A DNA stretch of 64,000 nt from Gnetum montanum. Lineage: Eukaryota; Streptophyta; Gnetopsida; Gnetales; Gnetaceae. The notes beneath the pieces were generated by a model. The model was given only the letters and a program-made list of their open reading frames with translations, made no database searches and was not told the DNA's origin. Positions 1-11,403 of this stretch are shown here, piece after piece. The stretch covers positions 573,100 through 637,099 of the forward strand of contig MNCI01002989.1 in assembly GCA_015680685.1 (NCBI GenBank), written 5' to 3'. The first letter of the stretch is position 1. Every line of letters starts with the position of its first letter. The position numbers were made by a program, and so were the translations under genes.

Positions 1-360
1 TGGCATTATCATCCTTTGCAATGGTAGGACATTGATTTTAGCCAAGCAACAATAAGAGAAAATTTTGTGGATACTGTAGTTGTAAGCCTTTGATGCAACT
101 ACACTTGCTACAAAGGCAACATGACCTACTACCTCCCTGCCACTACTACACATTATTTCACTTTCCTAAACTATACGTGATATTATTTCATGCATTGTAT
201 TCCATCATTCCTTTGCTGCTTCTCATGCATCACTATCCTCTTTTCCTCTTATGTCATCCTTGCATTAGCCTTCCAATCCTTTTCTCTTGGAATATTTCAA
301 TCTCATATTTTCTAAAAGATTTAACAATATTATTTCCATTTTCTTATAAGTTCATATGAA
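1..360. repeat. U repeat, copy 1 (left part)
   Basis: This is the opening part of a ~1.6 kb unit that recurs at 8,764, 19,050 and 20,786. Shared words include the opening around 'ggtaggac' and 'caacatgacctactacc' at 114-135, found again near 19,165. It stops where block R1 begins, somewhere between 280 and 360. The open frame at 90-359 is hydrophobic and T-rich, and is not preserved in the other copies, so I do not call it a gene. Its function is unknown and it behaves as tandem non-coding DNA. Confidence 0.7.
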
Positions 361-752
361 TGAGCTTTTGATGCTATATTCTCCTCTAACCTCATCACAT
401 ATCAGTTTTGAAGCTTCCTTAACTTCTAATTTTTGAATTTCCTTCTCATGTGTCATTTTTAATTCTATACATAGATCTTCATATCCAGCCCTAATATTAG
501 TACAAGAAAATTATGACTATGTAGCTCTTAATTCAACATGATTCTTTGAACTAATGAAAATTATTGTCACTCTTGATACTTTAGAATTACAATCTCCATC
601 AAAGTATAACTACTAAAACTCTTATAATTGATCTTCAAAATGTATAATTTGTATTTCTTGAATTAAGCTAATGCCTAATTCAAATTTCTTGGATTCAATT
701 TTTTTGTTCTTCTCATATGAAGTGACAGTCTTTATCATCAATGGCTCACCAT

Positions 753-1671
753 CTATATAAATCTAATTGGTTCTCCCTTCCATGGTAACCACATGTGTGA
801 ATAATTTGTTATTATATATCCAAAAAAGTTAGGCATCCAACTTCTACTTATTAATAAGATATGAAAATTAGGAATATTAGCTGCTTGAATGGTAACCGTA
901 CTTTTTATCCTATGATTTGAAGCTAACTGGAGAAATATATTTGGTAATTGACCTATTACTTTGACTCTACTCTTATTAACTTGGATAATTTTCTTATCTA
1001 ACTACTTTTAATCCTAATTGATTACATATTGATAAGGGAATTAGCATGGAAGTGGCTCTTAAATAAACTAAACTATTATGCAAATAACCTCGATTTAATT
1101 TAAGAGTTAAGTAGAAAGGTGAAGCATCTTTATTAGCTACAACTAGGATCCTATTGCTAGGTTTATCAATATTATAAATATAATTTATAGTAATTTCATC
1201 AAATTTCCTTTTGCTCCTAATTTCTTTCAAATTCTCTTTGTGCATCCTTCAATTTGAATTAATCGATATAGAATAATACTACTTTAATTCTCTTTAGATC
1301 TTCTATTTAATTGTATCCTCCTTTGCCATAGAATCCAAGTTTTTAAATATACTTGAAAAAGGATCTCAATGATTTCTTCATTTGGATGGCTTTTCTTCAT
1401 CTAATTTTTTTTCTTTAAAGAATTTTATTTTCCTAGTAGGTTCAAGCATTGAATTTGGTGATGAGTATCCTGACACTAAGTCATCAGATGTCTCGCTACT
1501 AGATAACTTTTCCAAATAATGTATACATGGGTACATAGATTTTCGAAACTCCTTTTCAAATTCTCTTTGATTCAAATCAACCAAGGCCCCCTTTTCTTCT
1601 ATATCTTCAAACTCAACTTGAATATTTAATTTTCTAGCTTGTCCAAATTTTCTATCTTTTGTAATTTTCAT
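753..1671 (-). pseudogene. Ty3/Gypsy retropepsin and Gag-PR linker remnant
   Basis: Reading frames at 1,671-1,378 and 1,245-994 run in gag-to-pol order. The first is acidic and basic low-complexity sequence typical of a Gag-protease linker. The second has the plant Gypsy protease layout: a segment reading ASPFYLTLKLN, then LHNSL, then the active-site position, then a SICNQLGL helix. The expected D-S/T-G-A triad reads Y-L-R-A, so the catalytic aspartate is gone. After a frameshift the post-protease motif continues (KVIGQL, then ISRSWMPNFFG) down to a stop near 753, matching the RSW(S/A) segment that normally precedes RT. The enzyme cannot be active. Confidence 0.65.
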
Positions 1672-1879
1672 TTTGACATAGTCTTTTCTTACTTAATAAT
1701 TTTGTTTGACATTTCTCTTAATAACCTATGTTTATCAAGCTCTTCACCTTGTAACTCTATGTAACCATTGATTAAGGATAATATCTTAGGTTGAGCTAAG
1801 TTTTAGAAAGGAAATATTTATTTTTGAGACATTTTCATAGGAGAATGTATGTTATCTTAAATTATCTTCAATTGTCTTT

Positions 1880-2400
1880 CTAATTCCATAACTTCATTGT
1901 GAAGATCAACTAGAGTATTAACATTTGGATTTCATCGTACTCAAAGTAAGATTCTTGGATCCATAACAGTTAATTAGGTACCTCTCAAGAATTTGTTACT
2001 TGGTCAAAACTAATTTTGAAATAAGCTATGAATTCTCCAAAATTTGATATTGAATTTTCTTAGTGATTCACTATTTTTTCTATTTCATTTGAACTAAGTG
2101 TTATTCAATCAAATTGCTAGATTTGGATATGAATAAGGCTTTCATATCATCCTAGCTAGTGATACTACTATTGGGTAAGTTTTAATAAGAAATTTGAGCC
2201 ATGTATATGAGGTTTCCTATGAATAGTTTGCAAGCTTGATCTTGGTATTGAATATTAGCATGAATAAGAGCTAAATTAAATAGGTGTAAATATTCCTCTA
2301 CTAAATAAGATTTAATAAGATTGTATAGTTCTAATAGATATTTATAAGGTAACTTCGAAATATCATGACGAGCATTGAACATCAAAGGTATGGGTAACTA
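1880..2400 (-). pseudogene. Ty3/Gypsy Gag (Retrotrans_gag-like) remnant, R1
   Basis: The open stretch at 2,385-2,182 encodes 67 residues. The same frame runs on through stops with the pattern aromatic-x-NLPNSSITSWDD-x3-LF. This resembles the plant Gag core (W-F/Y-x2-LP-x2-SI-x-SW-x2-L-x3-F), in which the segment before it (CKLFIGNLIYMAQ) is the usual helix. A second copy with the same frame lies at 25,346-25,143 with about ten substitutions. Several in-frame stops make it non-functional. Assignment to the retrotransposon Gag family is by pattern only. Confidence 0.55.
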
Positions 2401-2639
2401 AAATGAATTAACAAGAGGTCAATTAACCATCATTTGTAAATTATAATTTCTACTTAATGGCCTTTTCTTTAACGTCGCTAGTTTTTTGAAAGAAAACCCC
2501 TTAATTAAAGGTAATAACCTAGTACATCATATCTTTATTCAAATACATTAGTTTGTAATTATGATTTTAGATTCCTCCTCCTACATATTTTCAATCCTAA
2601 GTTGAAATATGTTTGTTGAACATTTGGAATCTTTTTGTT

Positions 2640-4140
2640 TATTTGAGGATTCACTCATGAGCAAAGATAGCAAATCTAATATTGGACCTAAGTTATCCTA
2701 ATATATCCTAATAAATTTTAGTATGCTTTTATAACACACACTTCTTCTAGTACTAGTTACACCATTGGTGGTAGAACAACTTATAGTAATTACTTGTTTT
2801 AGGTGTCTTCTAGTCTCTAGTACCACCAAGGCACAAATGTCCCCAAATAGAGTTTGCTATTATAATTAAGTTAAATATGGATAGGTATATTTAGCAATGA
2901 AAATTCATCTTAATAATATGTTGTTTTATATGTATTTAATGACTATCTCCTAAAGCTATCTCTTAGAAAAATTAAAGAAAATGGCATAGCTTCCCTATAA
3001 GCATAGCCTTAAATCTTCCATAACTAATATAATGGATGAGTAGTTTTATAGAAGCACTTAATCATTAATTCTAAGCTATCTATTAGCTATCTCCATGAAG
3101 CTAGATCACAAAAGTCTTGCAAAATAGAGCAAGGTACTAAGCAAATAAAATTATTTATAAAGCTTATAATCCTATAAAGATGAAAATATTTCTATGCTAA
3201 ACTGACTTAGAATGAACACTTATAAAAGCTATCTTATTCAACCAAAATAGTAGAAACAAGTCAAACCTCAACTCACAGAGAAAATAACCTATTCCAAAAT
3301 TGACATTTCATCCAATTAAAGCTATATAATGACTAGGCTAGAGATATAAGAAAATGTTATTCAATATAATTGGTAATTGAAAGATAAAAACTATAGGAGA
3401 TAGATATAACCTATTTAAAATGCCAAAAAGAATGTCTTTTACAAGCTTTTCTTTTCCACAAATTCCTTCCTTGAAGCACACCAAAATAATATATCCCTCT
3501 TTAAATTTTGCTCTAGGCTTTATATATAGTCACTAGTAGTTATAACCATTATAATAGTTCAGGCTACAACTGGCTCACATTCTTCTTGTATAACTATAAA
3601 TCATTGGATAACTGTTTGGTTTCTTAATAAACTTTCCTTAATCTTTGAATTTAAAACCTCTCAACTAATAACCATTAAGATAATCTTCCATTATTAGAGA
3701 GAGCCTTAATAGCCTGATCCATCATATCTAGCTTAGTGCCATTTCTTTAAGACTTCTTCAGTGTCTATTTTCCTCAAACTTGATTTAGATATGGAATTTG
3801 TTATTTCTTTTAAAGAAGCTCTTGCATTAGCACAAACTTGTTGGTAGTTTCATTTATGATTCCAATAACTACCATCATCATCATATCCAAATAACTCTAT
3901 TTATACAAAGGTAACAATTCACTTTTAGTTGTATCTAAATCAAAAAATTCCTATGCCTCTCTATTCACCTATGTAAATATGACATTTTTTTCTTATGATT
4001 TTATGAGAACTCTGGAGATACTTTGCAATTTGATGGTAGCTTTGATTTACTGTGAGCTTTGTTTTAGTTATTAACTTTGTTTATCAATTGCTTTATAACA
4101 TGTAATCTATCATTTGTTCTTTAACTTGGTTTTACAAAGG
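2640..4140. other. R1 AT-rich non-coding stretch
   Basis: There is no convincing gene here. The sequence is AT-rich and occurs again in R3 (about 25,600-27,120) and, more diverged, in R2 (21,581-23,000). On the minus strand at about 3,690-3,430 a peptide pattern ending in KEKLVKD is shared with the 87-codon open frame at 22,525-22,262. An old coding exon or LTR segment is therefore possible. Confidence 0.5.
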
Positions 4141-6800
4141 CTATGAAATTTAGTTCTTAACACATGTTGCTGGCTTTGATTTATGTGAGCCATTCATTAA
4201 AATCATAAGAGTTTAGGCTTAAAGTCTCAACCTATTCTTCTCAATGTAGCTTTTATATTTGTATAACCTTATCTTAGTACTAAGGTTACCTTATAGAACC
4301 ATTTTTGAACTTGTAGAGCTAGGTTTTGATTCTATGAACTATTTTATAAAAGAGATGTCGTGGTAGAGTGGTTCTTAAGCTTCCTCATAGAATCATATTT
4401 GGTTTTACAAGTTTTATTATATCATACTAAGCTAGATTAAAATTTAATACACATATTCATAAATTAAAATTGTATCCTTTTGTTCACCTAAGATAAGATC
4501 TAATTATCTAATTTGGCTCTAGAACCATTTTATCTTTTCCATATAGAACTAATGTTTAGTTCTATCAACCTGCTCTAAATTTGATGTGCTATGACTTCTC
4601 CAGAGTTCATTTTTAAAGTTGATTCCTCTATATTGATAAAATTATTAAATTATTGAAGTTAATGTGGCTTGTAGGACCAATTTAAAGACTACTCATAGAG
4701 CTATTTTGTGTTCTACACATTCATTCTACAAAGGAGTTGACATGAAAGAACCATTCATGCGCTTGCATGTAGAACCAAATATTAACTTTACAAGTGATGC
4801 CCTATTTCTAAAGTTGAGATGGCATGTGAAAATGGTCTAATTTGTAGAACCATTTTTTAATTCTACAAATAAAATTTATTTAGTACTTTAATTCTACCTA
4901 TATTGACATGGCAAAGTATTTTTAAAGCTAGCTTTTGAAATTTATTACTAGAACCATTTCAAAGCTTATTGATAGAATCATTTTTTCCTCTTCAAACTCA
5001 TTCTACAAGGGAGATAACATGGTACAATGAGTTTAAGCTACTTTCTAGAACCAATTTTTAGTTTTTCATACTATGTCATGCTCTTTTGCCTCTACTTAAT
5101 AACTTGTTGAGCTAGATTAAAAGTATATTATGTATGTGCATGATTATTATTGGGTTTGAGATGAGCTTTGTTTAAGCTAATGTGTGTTGTATAAAAATTT
5201 TGGCTTTTCTTTATAGAACCAATTTTTTATTCTACAAATTGCCATTATATAGGAGCGGAGATGATAGAGTTTCTTTGAGGTTCATCTTTTTGGATTTACT
5301 TTCCAATTTAACAAGATCATTAATTTTCAAAACTAATCTGATTCGTAGAACCAATTTTTAAGTCCATTTTTACAGCTAAATTTTGGCTTCATAAAGTTAT
5401 TTTATGAGCTAACGTGGTAGAACTATTTTCAAGCTTACTTGTAGAACCAAATTTTATTTCTATGAGTGATGCTATTTTTCTGAAGTTGGAAGTGGTAGGG
5501 CAAATTTTAATATCATTTCTAGAGCTAATTTTTGGCTTCATAAATTGGTTGTATGAGCTAACATGGTGAATCTTCTTCAAAAGGTTTTTTTAATGAAGCC
5601 TAATTTAGGTTCTAAGAACTACATACATGAATCTCTCTTTATAATAGTTTGAATGCTGACTTGGCAAAGGTGAAAATGAGATTACTTGTAGGGCTAAATT
5701 TTTTGTTCCTCATAAAAGATTATTCTGACAATGTGGCTTTTAGAACCAATATTAAGCTTGTTTGTAGAATCAAATCTATGTTTTATAGAACCACTCTATG
5801 TAGAAATTGACATGATTGAGTCACTTTATGCTAGCTTATAGAACTAAATTTTGGGTTTACAAGTCATGCAATCAAACTTCTACATCACAACACTTGATCT
5901 TACCCTAATCACTAATTTGTAAAAGTGAAAGCAAGTGCATAGTATTTCTTAAGATATTTTGGCAGACTTCTTTCTTTATAGAGCCTTTTCATGAAATCAC
6001 TTCTTGGCTCTATGAAGCCTTTTCTACATAATGAAGCTAACATGATAGAACCAGAAAATATGTTTCTTGTAGAATCATTTTTTAATTCCATAGACTACCT
6101 CATTTTGAGCTCTTTCTTTAGATTATGACATGGCTTATAAAACTAACTTTAAACTTGTTTGTACACTTGAATATAGCTTCTATATAATCATTCTACATAG
6201 CAATTGATGTGGTGGAACCAATTTTGTACTTACTTGTAGAACCTAATTTTGGTTTTATGAGATCCCTAATCAAACTCTTATGTATTGTTACTTTGATTGC
6301 ACCCCTATCAAAGTAAGAAATGACATAAGATCTTATTTATAGAACCTTTTTGTAGAATCATTTTCAACCCTACAAATCTTTTCATCAAAATAGAACTAAC
6401 TTAATAGAACTATTTTTCATGCTTTCTAGGAGAACCATATTGAAATTTTCAAATAATGCCAAATTTCAAGCCCTAACATGGCACATAGAATTACTTTTAT
6501 TGTTTTTTGTACAGCTAGTTCCTAGTTTTACTTGCCAACTTTACAAGATAGCTTACATGTCACATGGGATTTCATACATAAAGCTGATTTTAGTTCTTAC
6601 TTATGCTTTAATCCTACAAAGATAACTTGAGTAGAACCAATTTGTAGAGCCAATTTTTATTTGTATGAGCCTCCTCTAAGACCTAACATGGTAGATGTAC
6701 TTAATGAACCCTTTATTTCCTATCATTAATGAGGCTCATCATGGTTCATAGAATAATTTTTCAATTCATTCGTAAAGTTGATTTTTAATTCTATAAATCC
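4140..6800. repeat. R1 array of ~90-bp repeats with TAGAACC/GGTTCTA dyads
   Basis: About 30 imperfect repeats occupy 2.6 kb. The recurrent core is GTAGAACCAATTTTT followed within 5-15 bp by a near-complement such as AGTTCTAC. The spacers contain words like 'gctgatgtgg', 'gatgccatttttctaaag' and 'cttgcttg'. Clear examples start near 4,299, 4,519, 4,670, 4,841, 5,045, 5,213, 5,345, 5,409, 5,740 and 6,235. Spacing varies at roughly 80-100 bp. The same array occurs in R2 and R3. It has no coding potential, and each core could fold as a small hairpin. Confidence 0.75.
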
Positions 6801-7378
6801 AATTTACTTATTTGAAATGATCTAAAAAATAAAATCATCTCTAGATTAAACCCTTTTCCTAAAATGATAAGCCTCATTATTTTCTATGCTTAATTATTTA
6901 TTTTAATGATAACCTTAGTTTGAAATGAAACTAATCTTTAAGCTTTATGAATCCATTTTGATAGTCTTAATTCTACTTCTAATAACAAACTAAAAAAGTG
7001 TCCCCTTTGGCTAGATTAAGCTCATACAAGTTCTCTATTTGTGGCTAATTCAACTATTCCATGTGATGTTAAATATAATCCAAAATCATAGTTCCTCAAA
7101 CTAACTAAAACTTCATGAGCTTATAGGATCAATAGAGTAGAATATTTCTAGATTACTTATTCAACTTTAAAAAATTTTATTTCAAAAATAAATTTGATCA
7201 AAAAGACTTTAATCCATCTTCACAGAAACTTCTCCTAAAATTTACCTCCAAATATGACTCATTAAATAGGAAATGAAAAAAATTAGCTTAATCTTTCTAC
7301 ATGAGTATATCAATCTTTGGAAGGTGTGGGATATCGCACAAAGAAGTAAACATGATAATCCAAGTCCTTTGCTCTTCC
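6800..7378. other. R1 right end, AT-rich
   Basis: No gene is visible. The last 250 bp (7,126-7,378) match 30,884-31,142 almost base for base. The match stops abruptly at 'ctttgctcttcc', which marks the right edge of the R block. Confidence 0.5.
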
Positions 7379-7639
7379 TCTATTGCTACTTGTGCATCAC
7401 TGTCCTTTCATCCATACTTTTCATGTCCCAATATCCTATGCCATCATTACTAGGTGCAACATCCTACTGCTGAGCTGATTTTGGCCATAGCTACCTACAC
7501 GCCCTACCCTATAAAACTATCCTTCATGTTTTATGTCATTTTTCCATTATCATGCATGCTCTTTTTACCACCACCTATGCTTTCATTGTCATGATCTTTT
7601 TCTCTTCTATCACCAAAAATTTAAACAATCCATGATTAT

Positions 7640-7850
7640 GATGGATACCATTATCACTATAAAATCCTACATTCCATAAAGGTCCATGGAGACCATCGAT
7701 GCCATGAAGTCCTACCTTTATGAAGCTTTACAAACACTAATGATGTTATAGAATCCTATCTCCAATAAAGCTTTAATAAACACCATTGATGGCATAAAAT
7801 CCTATGTCCCATGGATCTCTAATGGAAATTATCAATGCATCCACCCTACT
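7640..7850. repeat. 45-bp minisatellite inside U copy 2
   Basis: Four to five degenerate copies of a ~45-bp unit reading roughly 'cataaaatcctacctcc(c)atgga-gctccatg'. The same block lies at 9,283-9,480, 19,540-19,775 and 21,110-21,335. It is best preserved in the third, where 'aaaatc' recurs at 45-bp steps. Confidence 0.65.
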
Positions 7851-8225
7851 CCTTAGCAAGTTTGATAGTGCACAAAGGTTCCATCATTTAATAGAAAAAT
7901 TGAAATTTTTTCATTAATTGATGGAAATTTCAAACACATCAAAAACACATAGGAAAATTTAAATTTAAAAATGAGTAGAAAATTTTCAACAAGAAAATTT
8001 GATGCATTTTTTTCAACTAGGATAGAAATTTCTTAGTTAAGTATTCTCATCCTAGAGAATTACTTGGATGGATGATCTATTAGGAAGTCTCATTTTCAAT
8101 TCCCAAAGTTTTAGACTTCAGAAATTACAACTTTTAATTATAGACATTTTTTTTGGTAAATAAAGAGCTTTTTTCTACATATTTTAATCTTTGATAAAAA
8201 ATAATTAATGTTAAAAAGATAAATC

Positions 8226-8290
8226 TAGGAATTGAAGCCAAGACCTCCTAATTAATAACCTTAACATATTATGCTTTATATAGCTAACCA
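8226..8290 (-). repeat. tRNA-like (SINE-head-like) segment, U copy 2
   Basis: Read on the minus strand it runs TTAGCT...AAAGCAT...TAATTAGGAGGTC...GGCTTCAATTCC. This parallels a tRNA with an A-box-like TTAGCT..AGCAT, an AGGAGGTC variable region and a T-arm/B-box (consensus GGTTCGANTCC). It is decayed and lacks a foldable acceptor stem, so it is not a tRNA gene. A tRNA-derived SINE fossil fixed in the U unit is the likely origin. Confidence 0.45.
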
Positions 8291-9282
8291 CCAATGCAAA
8301 GTTATTGCTTGTCAAAAAATTAATATACTTTAGTTATATTTAATTTGTTTCTTTAATAAAAAAATATATTTAATGAAAAAAAATAATTTCGGATTTAGTA
8401 TTAATCCTTAGGGTCATGGACAGCCAACTACTATGGTTGGGTATGTGTTGTTGGTCATGTCGCCCTTTGCTATTTTTGTGTCATTTTTCACAATCTACGT
8501 AACTTTCTCTAAGCCTTGGTACCATCGTGACATTCTAGTCATCATTTTGCTACTTCTCTTCAATCATGTCATTCCTACAACACCACTTAACTATATTGTT
8601 GCCATGCCATTGAAACAAATCCTTGCAAGTAGCCCATGAAAACCTTACATGGTCCTTGCTCCCTCCTTGCCCTCATGTTCTTGTATGCCTACTACTATCT
8701 GCAAGGTTAACCTAGCCATGGCAGGCTAGCATTGAAAGGGTTGGCTTTCAATAACCACAATGAGCATTGTTATTATCCATTGTTCTTTACAGTGGTAGGC
8801 CATTGATTATAACTAAGTCAAAATAAGAGAAACCTTTATAACCATTGTAGTTGTGGTGTTTCATGGTAGCTACACTTTTTGTGTAGCTAGCATATCCTAC
8901 CACCGTACCTTACACTACCTTCCCACTACCATTGTGTTCTATTTTACCTTTACTTCACTATGAAGACTATCATCCCATGTAGCCTATGCCATCATTCTTT
9001 CACTACTACCTATGTGGAACTTCCCTTTATTCTACACACTTCATGCACTCTATTCTTATGTCATGCTTGTTAGGTACTTGCCTCGCTACTTTACTGATTT
9101 GAACCATACCTACCTATCTGCCTTTTTCCTCCAACATTCTCCTCCATGTTTTGTAGATTTTTCATTCTATTGCACAAACCAATTTTTCTACTTCCATTGC
9201 TTCCATCATCATCACCTTTTTCTCCATCATTGTCAAAAATCCCACTAGAGATTTTGTTGGCCACAATCATCAAGGACATCAT

Positions 9283-9480
9283 TAGCATCATAAAAACCTA
9301 CCTTCCATAAAGCATCGTAGGCACTACCAATGCTGTAAAATTATACCTCCCCTGATGCTTCACAAATGGCACTAACATTGTAAAATCATGCCTTCCATAG
9401 AGCTTTGAAAACAATACCAATGCTACAAAAATCCTAGCTCTCATGGAGCTTTGTTGAATACCAACAATGCCACCACCACA
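9283..9480. repeat. 45-bp minisatellite inside U copy 3
   Basis: Degenerate copies of the 'taaaat-cctacct-ccat-gagcttt' unit, in the same relative place as the blocks at 7,640 and 19,540. Confidence 0.55.
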
Positions 9481-9837
9481 CTACCTTAGCAGGTTCATCA
9501 ATGAGCAAATTTTTCATCAACTAATGAAAAAATCCAAATTTTTTAGTGAATCAAGAATAATTTCAAAAGGATCAAAAATAGATGATAAAATTTATATTTA
9601 AAAACATGAAGATAATTTCAAAATGAAAATTTTGAATGTTGATAGCAACTAGGATAAAAATTCTCTACGTAAGCATGATCATCCAAGACTAATATTGGGA
9701 TGGATGAAGTTTGAGAAAGTCTTGTTTTTGATGTCGAATGTTTTAGACTTCAAAAGACATAAATTGTAATGTTAAAAAGAGTCATTTTCTATAGAATTCA
9801 AGCTTCCATATAAAAACTTAATGTTAAAAAGTTGGGG

Positions 9838-9905
9838 CTAGGAATAAAATTCAAGACCTCCTAATTATTAACATTAAAATCTCATGCTTTAGATAGTTAA
9901 TCATC
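9838..9905 (-). repeat. tRNA-like segment, U copy 3
   Basis: The minus strand again reads TTAACTATCTAAAGCAT, then TAATTAGGAGGTCTTG, then a decayed B-box. It aligns with 8,226-8,290 and 31,322-31,390, and is more decayed than the latter. Confidence 0.45.
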
Positions 9906-10431
9906 AAAGCCAATATTTTTCTTGTCAAATAATAAATATACTTTAAATATATTTAACCATTTTCATTACTAAAAATAATAAGAATAAATATATACTGAAA
10001 AGAAAAAATTAAGACTTGGGCTTTGGCTCTAACCCTTAGGATTAAGCCCAACCAGCCACTATGGTTAGCAAGTGCTCTTGCAACCTTGTGGAATAGTTTG
10101 ATGTAGTCTTATGTCATTTCTATATCATCTAACATTTCCTACATGTCTTCTAGCAAGCCTCAGTCCCATTGTGCTACTCTAGTCACTACTGAACTACCTC
10201 TCTTCTTCCATTTCATTCCCAATGCACTGCTTGATCCTAGCAATATTGCATCATTTTCACAAATCATTGTTTTTTGTTCACAAGATCATTTTGCAACCCT
10301 TACTATCCTCACATCACTCTACACCTACCATCATTGGTCAATCTAGCTTAAGTATGGCATTACCATGAGGCATCATGGTAGGCCATCATCAACAAGGTAG
10401 GCTTCCCATGAGGATGGTTGGTGATGAATTT

Positions 10432-11269
10432 TGATTCATTAGGTCGTGATATCGAACCCTTGATAGCAGATCTATGATACCAGGTACACGATATCGTAGC
10501 CTAATAATGATATCGGGTACATGATATTATGACTCCTGCTCGGGTCTATAAATACACATGTAGGCACAAGAGAAGAGTTAGTTTTTGGGGAGAGTCAGTT
10601 TAGTGTTAGAATAGAGTCTTTTTGTCACTTTTTCCTCTTAACTCTTTTCTCCCAGTGCATGCCTACAATGTGATGATTGTAATTGTACGATATCCTTTAT
10701 TCAAGTGTGACGTACTTGGACACGCACATGACCAGAAATAAAGATCAAGATTACTTCATCATTGCAAAATTCACTTAGTTTAATCATTTAATTGTTATTG
10801 TTATTTATTACTTTCATAGTTAATATCTCTTCACCCTAAACTCCTTAAATGCAGAATGAGTATGACTTAATCATGAGCATTTAAGTGTGACTACTTGGTA
10901 ACCTAGTAGCATACCTAGGATCTATGGTAGTCATGCACAAGGTCCAAGATGTGTATGGATGATTAAGGAACAGATGCTCATCACACTTAGGCTAGCTTAG
11001 ATTCTCTCTCCCTATCTCCTATTAGTTTAGATTCTCTCTCCCTTTTCCTCTTAGCTTAGTTGAAGTTATTTTCCATTACCTTCAAGAGTAGCATTAGTTT
11101 AAGAACATATCATACACCTCACTTTGGACTAAATCATATGTGAAAAACCAATTACTAGTCCAGGTGGGAAGACAGCGAACTACAATCAACGAGTAACTAT
11201 CTGGATACCACAACTAGCTCATCTGAGGAGTTCGACTAGATCATGTGTGAAACACTCGTATTCGTATGG
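10432..11269 (+). repeat. Element 1 5' LTR
   Basis: This ~838-bp LTR begins TGATGA and matches 18,238-19,049. U3 carries four or five GATATC-type dyads (10,448-10,530), then a TATA box CTATAAATA near 10,548. Compared with the 3' LTR it keeps ~85 bp (about 10,662-10,746) lost there, but lacks the final ~32 bp. The terminal TCATCA is therefore missing and the PBS follows directly. The divergence between the two LTRs is considerable, which implies an old insertion. Confidence 0.9.
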
Positions 11270-11287
11270 TGGTGCCATTGCCAGGGA
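11270..11287 (+). other. Element 1 primer-binding site (tRNA-Asp type)
   Basis: TGGTGCCATTGCCAGGGA is close to TGGCGCCGTTGCCGGGGA, the complement of the plant tRNA-Asp 3' end. The differences are transitions. It immediately follows the shortened 5' LTR. Relatives occur at 57,354-57,337 (minus) and 63,033-63,050. Confidence 0.8.
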
Positions 11288-11403
11288 CGATGCTAGTCAT
11301 TTAGATTAGTTACATCATATAAGATCATTGTAACAAAGTATTCACGATACATCTTTTAGAAAAGCAATTAATTTCAATTAAGTCACACACAAATTCACAC
11401 ACC

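Larger units (their letters stand above)
361..7378 (-). mobile_element. R1 block: decayed minus-strand Ty3/Gypsy remnant with long repeat region
   Basis: A ~7 kb insertion in the U repeat array. On the minus strand it holds a Gag remnant (about 2,400-1,880), a linker and a retropepsin remnant (1,245-753). RT is missing because the block ends at the left. Upstream of gag, at higher coordinates, lie ~5 kb of AT-rich non-coding DNA including a ~90-bp repeat array at 4,140-6,800. The segment from ~1,870 to 7,378 recurs at 24,830-31,142 at roughly 94% identity by eye. I could not identify LTR ends or a primer-binding site. The strand given is that of the coding remnants. Confidence 0.7.
7379..8763. 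repeat. U repeat, copy 2
   Basis: It has the standard order: a CT-rich opening, a 45-bp minisatellite (7,640-7,850), an AT-rich part with 'catcattt-aatagaaaaatt', a 'ggatggatgatct' part near 8,068, a minus-strand tRNA-like segment (8,226-8,290), then a CT-rich end with 'gccaactactatggttgg'. The D-part landmark recurs 1.6 kb further on at ~9,690, which gives the period. Open frames here (for example 8,433-8,639) are hydrophobic artefacts of pyrimidine-rich sequence and are not conserved between copies. Confidence 0.7.
8764..10431. repeat. U repeat, copy 3
   Basis: This copy runs from the CT-rich opening to the point where Element 1 inserted. It contains the minisatellite at 9,283-9,480 and the tRNA-like block at 9,838-9,905. 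The last five bases, GTTGG (10,427-10,431), are the left target-site duplication of Element 1. The array resumes at 19,050. Open frames in both directions are not conserved in other copies. Confidence 0.75.

Noticed and set aside
90-359. 89-codon hydrophobic open frame at the left edge
   Set aside because: It lies in the pyrimidine-rich opening of the U repeat. The frame is not kept in the copies at 8,764, 19,050 or 20,786, so it is a composition artefact.
4140-6800. CRISPR-like spacing of repeats
   Set aside because: The repeats are degenerate, spacers are not unique sequences of constant length, and the context is a plant retroelement.
9012-9291. Overlapping open frames on both strands
   Set aside because: Both are inside the U repeat, are low-complexity (Phe/His/Tyr or Met/Asp/Gly-rich) and are not conserved in other units.
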